Below are positions 11,770 through 20,956 of a stretch of DNA of 64,000 nucleotides, in pieces; positions within the stretch are counted from its first letter, which is position 1, and each line of letters starts with the position of its first letter. A program made the translations under genes and the position numbers. This DNA comes from Metopolophium dirhodum (taxonomy: Eukaryota; Arthropoda; Insecta; Hemiptera; Aphididae). Below the pieces are notes generated by a model. The model did not search any database and was not told where the DNA came from. It saw only the letters and a program-made list of their open reading frames with translations. Location: assembly GCF_019925205.1 (NCBI RefSeq), contig NC_083564.1, forward strand, positions 32,712,447 through 32,776,446, given 5' to 3'.

Positions 11770-12394
11770 TGAAAAAAAGGTGGGCAGTGGGTGTCGCTCT
11801 GTTGTGCAATAGGTTACAAGTGGGTCACTGTAATGGATGGTGTTTTTTTTTTATTATTATTTATTTGAAGTAATCTACAATCTATACATGTTCTTAGTAT
11901 AAATAGGTTTGATAAGTGACAAGTAAGAATGATATGAAAAATAAGATTAGGGAAGATAACCAGTGGTAACACCCTATACAATGGTGTTAAATTTGAATTT
12001 AATGATATAGTATCATTGTATAAGAAAAACGATTCTGAGCGAAAACGGTCAGTCAGCCTATGATATTACTAAGTATATTGATGATATTATTGTGAATAAA
12101 GTAATTTATATATAACCTATTTACGTGGAATCTTGTTTTACATTTTCAATCCTTAGCTATAAAAGTTGAACATTTTATAAATTTTTAACTACAAAATAAT
12201 TATTAAATTTTATCGAAATTTGAACTTTAAATGCTTATAAAATTGTGTCTATGTATTTTTAATATTTTTCTACTGCTATTGTAACAATATATCAGAAGAC
12301 AGACATTGCGATGACAGACACGAAAAAAAATAAATAAAAATAAAAAAAAAACATCATTGTAAAATCAATACATTCATCGCTCCGCTCAGAATCT
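11770..12394. repeat. Dispersed aphid-type repeat with GATTCTGAGCG ends
   Basis: GATTCTGAGCG (12031-12041) and its exact inverse CGCTCAGAATC (12383-12393) bracket 363 bp. The upstream part (GGGTGTCGCTCTGTTGTGCAA near 11790 and a run into T-rich sequence) and the ATCATTGTA/CATTCATCGCTCCGC portions are sequences I recall as very common in aphid genomes. No coding capacity; class unknown. Recognition rests partly on memory. Confidence 0.5.
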
Positions 12395-12419
12395 AAAAAA
12401 AAAAAAAATTCAATTGAAA

Positions 12420-14785
12420 ATTTTCAACCTTTCATCTCTGGGCCTGCGACAAGAATTTTCTCGTCGTATTCACCACAAATGATATGACAGTATAATATTG
12501 TAGTAAATTGTAATACGGGTAAAACGATTTCGTCAGTCATTACAATAACTACCGCGCACCAGCTGGCGTCTGACCACCACTCGGTGGATTTGTAGTCGAA
12601 TATTTTCAACCGTCTGGTATATTATGGTTAACCCTTTGACAACGCGGTTTGCACGGAAAACGGCGACAGTGCAGTAATGGCACCTCACCTTTTCTGTAAA
12701 TTATTACGTTCTAGGTACGTGTGAATGCGTTCACATGACGTATATTATTGTATACCCACTTTACACAATATAATATTATACAATAATTATTTTACGAAAT
12801 TCGAACTATTTATTATTATTATATAATAGTAGGTACACGCTACAATATTTTAAGGAGTCATATTATTAATAATTTAATCGTCTCGACTTGTAGTGTTCCA
12901 ATAACAAACGTATGTATAAATGGAATGTTGCCTGCTGCATTGTGTACGCGTGTCGACATTAATTTGTATCACCTAGGTATATATTATTATTGCGATTGTA
13001 TGGAATAGGTACAACATTTAATGCAAATATGACGTGTATATTATTATTATTATTACCTATAAAACAAGACGAGCTGCAGCAGTACAATATTCCACCGTTG
13101 TGCGACCAATTGGATTATGTTATATTATTATTATTACGACTAACTCAATTTATACACTCGAATTACGAAAAACTCGATATTTTATAATATTATGTATTCG
13201 ACGTACTTATTACATGTACTATATACATGTTATACTTTGAACAAAATTCAAACGTACATATAATATGCGAAACATTAACGATAATACGACCCCGTTTTGT
13301 TCTCTAATAATACTTGCACACGTAATCGTATATAAGTCATCATACATTATTAACGTATGAACATTTCGACATTACAAAAGACGTATAATAAGTGTATGTG
13401 AAACCGTGATAGTCAACTATTACTGCAGTTGTACCTCTACGTTTGATCAAACATCAAAAATATTAAAAATGTAAATGTACATATTTAGTGTAATACGCGT
13501 TTCGTATTTAAATATTTTAAAAAGGGTTTTTATTGTAATATGAATAACAAAATTCGTCAAAGAACAATTAAAACACATTTGGATTCAGTATGTTTTTTTT
13601 CTTATAAATTATTCAGTAGTCATCTATATATCATTAATATATTTTTTTTTGGCGCTAGCACGGAAATTTGCATACGGGTAGGTAATCCATAATATTTTCA
13701 CGTAAGTCAATTAGACGTTTTTATTGGCAAAATCTGAATGAATCCTCTATATAGCGATTATAAAAAATGAACGATAACATTAATATTTTTTAGAGCTGCT
13801 CATCAGTGATGATTACAGTCATACAAAAATAAAGTCAATATTTCAAATTTCATGATTCAAACATAAAACGTGTAGAATATTTGCCCTATATTAAATATTA
13901 GAATATTATGTTAACGTTACAGAATCCATTTATAGTTTTGAACCATACTCAATTGGTAAATCAGAATTATTTAATTTAAAGAAATTATTCGACTTTGATA
14001 ATTATTTCAACAAAAATATATTTGGATTACGTTGTGACATAAGGCCCAGGCCTTAGTTTCGCCTATGATGATAAAAATATTGCATTATTGAAATCGTTTT
14101 CGTCACAGCAGCTAGTGTGATTATCCGATTGTTATTAGTTTTTCTTTGTGGCCATTGTTGTATTCGTAACATAAATTATATAAGCAATCCAATTTATAGG
14201 TTTTTCTTAATGCAATATATATTTTGTGTTAACGTTATTGAACAAATTCATTTTTCCTGATAAAAATTTGTATTGGGTGTATTACAACAGCAATATTATA
14301 TATTATAAAAATGGAAAAATATTAAACTTGATTATTATTTGGCTGTTGAATGATAAGCAGATTGCATGGGTTATACCATCATTATTAATTATATATAAAT
14401 AAAATATATATATATATATATATATGTAATAATAAACTGTTTTTGTATTATCCCGTAGGTATATATTTTAACACTCATTTAGATACTATCTAAAATATAC
14501 AAATATAATATCATTATAAAATTATTAAAAAAATAATTATATCGGTTTTTGATAAAAATAGACTAGTCCAAAAAATATAATTTTACTAGGATCGTCTTTG
14601 TTTTAGTTGTATTTTAATTAGTCATTTATATTTATACTAATAATAATTGCTTTTATTTAAAATATAAAGTACACATGTATAAAAACATAAGAGAGGAAAA
14701 ACGTGGCATTACATTTAATAATCTAATAACAACAAGAGTTTATATACTTAACCTAATTTAGATTAGGTTAATTCATTACAAAAAG
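12420..14785. other. AT-rich stretch without supported gene
   Basis: Short chance frames only. A fragment at 14043-14070 (AGGCCCAGGCC...TTTCGCCTATGATG) recalls the CATAGGCG element ends but has no partner nearby. Confidence 0.5.
14404..14425. repeat. (TA)n microsatellite
   Basis: Eleven TA units; one of several in the window (others near 35801, 56342 and 61397). Confidence 0.85.
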
Positions 14786-14810
14786 AATAATAATAATAAT
14801 AATAATAATA
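14786..14810. repeat. (AAT)n microsatellite
   Basis: Eight AAT units next to the proposed long terminal repeat edge of the Gypsy relic. Confidence 0.85.
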
Positions 14811-14837
14811 GTAATAGTAGGAGACAGTATATACAAC

Positions 14838-16055
14838 TGTTACATTTCCCCTGTTTTTAAAAATAATAAACATAATCATTTTTTTAATTTATAAATAAAA
14901 TTAAAATAATAGAAAATAATTAATACATACCCAATCATAAGTACAATCATAATCATAACTATTATAAATTTAGTTTTATTGGCATTTTAATTATTCTCCC
15001 CACTCTACTAGTCTTTTTTCCTTCTTCCACTATTTCTTTCCAACTAATATTTTCATTTTTCTCAGCATTATTTTTATCCTCATCAGTTACTAATAAATCT
15101 CTGTGTAATCTTTTTTTAATCCATCTACTGTTCCTTCTAAAAATCTTCCCTTTTTTATTTTTTATTAAATAACTCCTGGGTTCACTCAATTTTTTTACAA
15201 TTTTAGCAGGATTCTATAATTTGTTAAATTTGTCTTGTACATTGATCAACAAAATAAGTATCCTCTGATCTCTTTGCGTTTTTATCATACCACTGTTTTT
15301 GTTTCTTTTTATTTTCCAATATTTTATCATGTACCTTTTTTACTTAAGGTTTTAACTGATTTTCTCTATTTATTGCTATCGTACTTTTTAGTTCTCTCGA
15401 TTGTAATAGTTGTGCAGGACTATAAGACAAGTCTGTTAAAGGTGTATTTGTATATGCTAATAAGTACTCAAAAATGCTTTTTTCTGTAAACTGAATTTTC
15501 TTTAACACCTCTTTGGCAATACTGACCCCTTTTTCAGCTAATCCCGTTACTTTAGGCGTAGTAAAGACTTGATTTTGTCAATTTGAAATTCCAATCTTTA
15601 GCAAACACACTGAATCTTACACTACCAAACGGCATATTGTCAGATACAATTTCATTAGCAATTCCGAATTTACTAAATAAAACCATTAATAAATCTTTAA
15701 TAGTATTACTAGTCTTATTTTTTAATTTTACTGTTTCAATCCATTTAGAATAGTCTATGACTATTAAATAATTGACACCTCTTAACTCAGCTATTTTATA
15801 GAATGGTATATCTGGAATAACATGTGCTAACATTGGTTCTTTTAGTTTAGATTTGTTGAATTTTAAACAAACAAGACAAGATAGTATATAATTTTCAATT
15901 TGACTGTTTATTCCAGGAAAGTAAAATAGTTGTTTAGCTCTTGCTTTTGTTTTTGATATTCCTATATGTGTGTCATGCAGTTTATGAATAATAGTTTTTA
16001 AACAATAGTCAACAATGAATCTTTTAAATGTTTTTGGATAGTACTAAATTTTTGG
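14838..16055 (-). mobile_element. 5'-truncated Ty3/Gypsy retrotransposon, pol 3' end and LTR edge
   Basis: On the minus strand, from about 16055 downward: integrase zinc finger, integrase core, a post-core segment (LLAYTNTPLTDLSYSPAQLL), and the end of pol with PRSYL...FRRNSRW, closing at 14962-14964. About 110 bp later a purine tract AGGGGAAA is followed by TGTAACAG (14844 downward), the expected polypurine tract and start of the 3' LTR. The LTR's far end was not located. Everything before the integrase finger is missing. The coding part is broken by stops and shifts, so it is inactive. Confidence 0.75.
14962..16010 (-). pseudogene. Gypsy pol/integrase pseudogene
   Basis: Seen in separate frames: HDTH then CLVC of the HHCC zinc finger (about 15860-15985), interrupted by a 2-bp TA insertion just after the second His that brings a stop. 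The catalytic core segment (15552-15833) has the first Asp in VIDYSKW and the second in VSDN, and ends at a stop after SSLYYA. The region around the expected catalytic Glu lies in another frame. The C-terminal tail frame is 14962-15189. Known: integrase joins retrotransposon cDNA to the host chromosome. Inference: several independent lesions make this a dead, single remnant. Confidence 0.75.
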
Positions 16056-16103
16056 AACCTATGTAAAATAAATTATTTTAATTTTATTATAATCATAGGT
16101 ATA

Positions 16104-16264
16104 CAGTGACACTTCCTTATTATAACAACGAACTTATATAACGAAATATTTCTGAGAACGAAACCAAATTTGAACCATGTGCATTTAATTTTATTTAACG
16201 TAATTCTCTATAGTACGACATTTTTTTGTTCCCCATGAGACATCGTAGTATGGAAGATTCACGG
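16104..16264. mobile_element. 161-bp pogo/Tigger-like MITE
   Basis: Left end CAGTGACACTTCC and right end GGAAGATTCACGG (inverse CCGTGAATCTTCC) agree at 10 of 13 positions, each flanked by TA (16102-16103 and 16265-16266). Just inside the left end is TATTATAACAACGAACTT...ATAACGAAA, the wording typical of pogo/Tigger element ends. No coding capacity. It lies next to the truncated end of the Gypsy relic. Confidence 0.6.
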
Positions 16265-16266
16265 TA

Positions 16267-19080
16267 TATAGGTACTATAGTTGATTGATCCAAAGTTAAA
16301 TATTGGTTTATGAAGATTTATTTCAATAACAAAAAATATTTTTTTGAGTTTGCGTTAGTTTTACGATGTTCTTGAAAATAAAATGTTAATTAAATGTAAA
16401 GTGATATTTACAGTAAGTACCTACTAAATTCTGATAATTTATAGATTATCAACATAAAAATTAAAAAGTAGGAAGATTAATAGCGTGTACTTAATGAAGA
16501 TACTACAAAAAACTTTGTTTGTTGTATATACTATTGCGTTTGAAATGTGATCACACTTCGTACAAGGGGAAAAAAGTGATCAAATTAGAAATGAGATTGG
16601 ATTTTAGAAAACGTGCCAATAACTTTTCACCGGACAATTCAAAAGTCGTTTTTAATTTTATAAAATCTTGTCTTTGAACATGACAATGTAACTTAATTTT
16701 TTAACTTTAACGTAGTTAATCAATAAACTACGGTTTTTATTTAAATTTAATTAAATAAATTGTATTACGAACAGTGACTGTTAATCATATTATTTAAAAA
16801 CAACCGGCCGCAATAAAAATGAGACATTATAATGGAATTATGGCTTCACAATAATTGTAATACCTCACTGATTTATTTACACATACAAAAAGGTATTTTT
16901 CACATGTTTTTTTATAGCGTTTTATATACGTTTGACACACAGGGATAAATTAATTTCATTCTACAAAGCTTTACAAAGCTTTAGGCGTCACAGTTGACCT
17001 AACATAAGATACATCATATGTTATTTTAAATTTTGAAACGTTCTGAAATTAATGGTTATTTCTGTATTACTCGAATTTGTAAAACTCTTTATTGTAAATT
17101 TATTAATTTGGTTTTACAATATAATACATAATATAATATAATATGTCAGTATGTTACAGTAGCTTTGTTTTTTCATGTCAGATAGTTTATTTTTTTTTAA
17201 CTATATATCTAAATAATATTGTTTTTGAAATTCAAGTACGTTTCTAGACAATACACGGATTATAGTCAATAACAAGTATTTTAAAAACTTTGTACATACG
17301 GATGTTTTTCTTAAGTAGATGTTCTCTGAGTATTTTGTAACGTAATAATATACCGTTCTAATTGTATTGTATATTTCTGTTTTAATTTGATTAATTTTCG
17401 TTTTGATGATGGTTGACTAAATTTTTATAATTTAGCAAAAGAATCGTTAAAAAACTAGGATTTTATTCAAGTAGGTAGTGTAGTTACTCATATGACTATG
17501 CGAATCATTGTTTTATTTCAAATAGCCAATAGGCCAATTGCTATTGATTGTAGTCGCTGAGTTACGATTTTTAAAACTGTGTAGAGTGGATGAATTGACA
17601 TTAATATACATCAACAGGTAGAAAATAATGTACTAGGCCAAAAGATTTTTTACATTTAAGGTATCAAAAGTTAAAACCAAATTTACATCATGATTTTGTT
17701 TCTTTTATCGCAGATCATCGAATTAAATAAATTAACACCGAACATTCGTTCATATTGTACTCGTATATACAATACAGAGTCGTTTAATTATATCTAATAC
17801 ATAAAAGATTTAAAATGAAAAGGTTTCATTCTGTTGTCTACAATTAATTTGTTTTAACCATTTATTATTTTCTTTAATTTCGTTACTTATTCGTTCAGTA
17901 GTATTTGAACAATTATAATATCGAGTTATATAACTACTAAATTATCTAACACAATGACTTAGTTTTTTTTTTTTTAATTTTGTGATTAAACAGAAATTAT
18001 TTCGATTGAAATATTTATTCCTCGCGATTATTCTATAAATGTTTTACTGCTGCTGCTGCAGTATGACGAGACTGCAATTGTTGTTGTTTTAGACTCATCT
18101 CGAGCAAAATTATTATGGAAAGTCATTGGAGAAGAACAAATCTGGAAAACTTTGAAACGAGCCGCGGTGAAAGGGGGCGTGTTGACGCGTTTTGGATTCG
18201 TGCCATTACACACAAACGCCTCGGCCTTAATGGCGTTTTAACGAATTAACACGAATCATCTAAAAGACGGTATTTCGATATGATTTTTATCCCATTGAAC
18301 TGATCTGCAGGACTATTGTGTGTAGTGTGTTCGTTTACGAGAAAATAATAGCATATTATTTTTATAATACTGTAATGTCGATTCAGAAGTACCTACCTAC
18401 ACACTAACCTATCTATCTGTCGTATCGCGTTGATATATTGTGTGATGAAGCTTTTGAGATACAACAATAATAATAATACAGATAAAATATCGGCTATGCG
18501 CTCGCCTGAAAATTCGCTCAGAAACGTTAACACCTGATACTACAATTGCCGAGTCGAGGAGTTCGTAGATAAAAAAATGGCCGTTGCCTGTTGTATAGAT
18601 ATGAGTAGGTACGTTTAAAACAGAGAGAGAGTTTGGCTTTTTAACAATTTAAATTTAAATAATATAATAACGGTTCTCGAATTACCTGATATACGAGAGG
18701 CGAGCATACAATATTATTACGTTGGTCGAAATTACATTATAATATTGTCTTACCTGTGAACAGAAAATAAAATACAAAGATTATAACATTATATAGTAAA
18801 TCTAGGGGTTATATTAAAACGCAATGGATATTATTTGTCCAGTTTAATTCCAGTTTAACGTCTTTTCGACTATAGGATATTAATGTCTTTTATAAGACGT
18901 CTCTATAATAATAATATATTATAACGTTATTAATTATTACCATAAATCGACGAAAACTAGTTCTATAGAAAAGAAATTAACCGCGTGTTATTTATACATT
19001 TTTTTTGTGCCGTTTCATTGTGATTACAATAATATATTTATCGTAATATTGCATGGTCCGGCCAGAAAAATAGTACCCAC
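16267..19080. other. AT-rich stretch upstream of the Tweedle gene
   Basis: No supported gene. A GC-richer patch at 18030-18240, with CTGCTGCTGCTGCAG at 18047-18061, gives a 61-codon minus frame without any known domain. It may be regulatory sequence of the downstream gene, but nothing shows this directly. Confidence 0.45.
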
Positions 19081-19200
19081 ACGAATTATATTATTCCACG
19101 GCCCTTTACGCCGTTTAAGAAAGTCTGTTTCTCCTTCTCTCGCAGCGTAGTTTCCCGCATTCCTATACGGACACGTCGACCGGCCGTTTCCCCTCCAGCG

Positions 19201-19227
19201 CGAGTTTTCCACTGAACGGAAAACTCG
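19201..19227. promoter_or_regulatory. Perfect 10-bp inverted repeat upstream of the Tweedle start
   Basis: CGAGTTTTCC and its exact reverse complement GGAAAACTCG are separated by seven bases, about 130 bp before the ATG, in a GC-richer block (19080-19380) that probably holds the promoter or 5' leader. It could be a hairpin in the leader or a dimeric factor site. No TATA box is evident nearby. Function is inferred from position only. Confidence 0.35.
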
Positions 19228-19294
19228 ACCGCGTCCACAGTCGTACATTTTCACGTTTAGTTTGGTCACGTTAACTGCGGTCACAAGTTCGGAC

Positions 19295-19345
19295 ATGTTT
19301 CATACGGTGGAAGACGCCAACCATAATATCTACTGTCTGTCGTGA
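19295..19345 (+). other. Upstream ORF (16 codons) before the Tweedle start
   Basis: An ATG at 19295 reads 16 codons to TGA at 19343-19345, ending 12 nt before the proposed main ATG. If transcription starts upstream of 19295, this frame would lie in the leader and could dampen translation. The transcription start cannot be fixed from the sequence alone. Confidence 0.3.
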
Positions 19346-19357
19346 AACCCGGCACAA

Positions 19358-19381
19358 ATGGGCGTCAAGTATTTTTACTCG
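19358..19381 (+). CDS. Tweedle cuticular protein, coding exon 1 (8 codons)
   Basis: Seen: an ATG followed by seven codons (MGVKYFYS) that ends exactly at a strong splice donor, G|GTAAGA, in phase 0. Joined in phase 0 to the acceptor at 20956/20957, the reading continues into a hydrophobic run (LSAVACFTVVCVRC), giving a typical N-terminal signal peptide. Known: insect cuticular protein genes often have a very short first coding exon that splits the signal peptide, followed by one long exon. Inference: this is the true start. The first in-frame GTG of the second exon has no initiator function, and no ATG lies at the start of that exon. The Kozak context is moderate (C at -3, G at +4). A 16-codon upstream ORF ends 12 nt before this ATG. 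The exon choice rests on sequence only; no transcript was seen. Confidence 0.72.
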
Positions 19382-20956
19382 GTAAGAATGGATTTTCCAT
19401 CACCTTTTCTTTTATTTATTTATTTATTTTTTTTATCATTTGCGCGCGTGTTTCGAAATCCGAAATCATTCGGAAGGGCGAACCCCGCGAAGTCATATCG
19501 GAAAAATCATCTCGAGTTCTATACTTTTTAGCGCTTTCGTGAAACATCTTCGAAATACATTTTTGCGCGCATACGACTATTTGGTTTTTCTGTTTGCGAT
19601 TTTTATATATATATATTCATTATTTATATATATAAATGTGTAAAATTCCTAGCACAATGTGACAACGAACAACCGAACAGAATGAAAATGGAAAAATACT
19701 CTCGTTTTCTGCGATTGGAAAAAAAAAAAATCCCGCGCCATAGAAACTATCCCAACGTTTTTAACAATGGGGATGTTGTCTAGCTGTAACTCGTTTGTGT
19801 GTTTTGTTTTTACGTCCCGTCTGGACAATGCGCACATAGACATTTGTCGCATTCATCGCATTCTTCGCCGTTCATGGGTTACTACAATATATTTTGACGT
19901 TACATTGTTTGACGTATTTTCAAAAATGCCGTCGGATAAATTATTTGGAATAATTTACATGACATTTTCTCTTTTGCACGAACTTTATTATTATATTATT
20001 GTCATTATTGCGTGTACGTATTTTCAACGATTTGTATCAACTTACAATCTCCTTGGAGTGGTAAAAAAATAAAACATATTTTCATTCTTTTCTTTTTGCT
20101 AATCTTATCTGCCGGACGTTTTGTTAAATCTCCAAGATGGGACGACGAACTCGAACGGATATGAGCTATGGCACCATAGGGAAATACGTTAAAAAAAAAA
20201 AAAAAACTGTTGGCAAATTCGCCTTGTTATGTATTTTGTTGCCGAAGTAATTAAATATTAAAAACAAAATATAATATTACAGTCTCCTCGGCATGTTCGT
20301 AATACACTACGATAATGTGGAGGGGGGCATGAACGATAACTACTGTAGTTCCCATTAAAAACGCCTTATTATGTATCATAATTTTTCATTTATCTATTAT
20401 TGTTGATAAAAAGTCATGTAGTATAATATTTGATAATTTCTGTCCGGCGAGATGAAGAAAGTTCGGCCAGAATAATTCGACAGATACTAACATATAATAT
20501 ACATAGATATATATATAGATCGATATTCTTAAGTCTTAATCAATGATGGTCAAATATATTTCGACGCAATCGCTTTAACGTGGTGGTAAATATTGCGATG
20601 TAGGTGACTTCGGCGTTATAATAATAACAATTATTTTACCAAACGATTTCCCGGATAGGTGGTAGCTGTTCGTCGCACGTTAGAAGGCGCGTAATTCATT
20701 ATAATATAAAAACAGTCTTAGGTATCTATCACATTGCAGCCGTGGTATTTTGACGCACAGCTGCGTGCTAATCAAGGTGAGAAAACGGGACGGGTTACCA
20801 ATGATCATGACTCGTTGTGGCCTTGGTATAATCATAATATATATTATGTTGCGTTTTAGATGACATCGACGACGTAGTCTTTCAGTGCACATGACGTGAC
20901 GTATAAATCAATACATTATATTAATAACATACTGTAATATCACTCTTTTTTGACAG
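19382..20956 (+). other. Phase-0 intron of the Tweedle gene
   Basis: This 1575-bp intron has a GTAAGA donor and a TTTTTTGACAG acceptor. It is AT-rich, with TA runs near 19602-19637. Several short frames inside it (for example 19767-20072, 101 codons, plus strand) show no known domain and are taken as chance. A TATAAAA at 20705-20711 lies inside it, but no ATG exon with a usable donor follows, so it is not taken as a promoter. Confidence 0.65.

Noticed and set aside
19024..19296. 90-codon minus-strand frame with an ATG just upstream of the Tweedle start
   Set aside because: No known domain; it covers the presumed promoter and leader of the Tweedle gene, whose GC content alone opens such frames.
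20705..20735. TATAAAA plus initiator-like TATCACATT inside the Tweedle intron as an alternative promoter
   Set aside because: No downstream ATG exon with a donor in phase with 20957 follows, while the 19358 exon fits fully.
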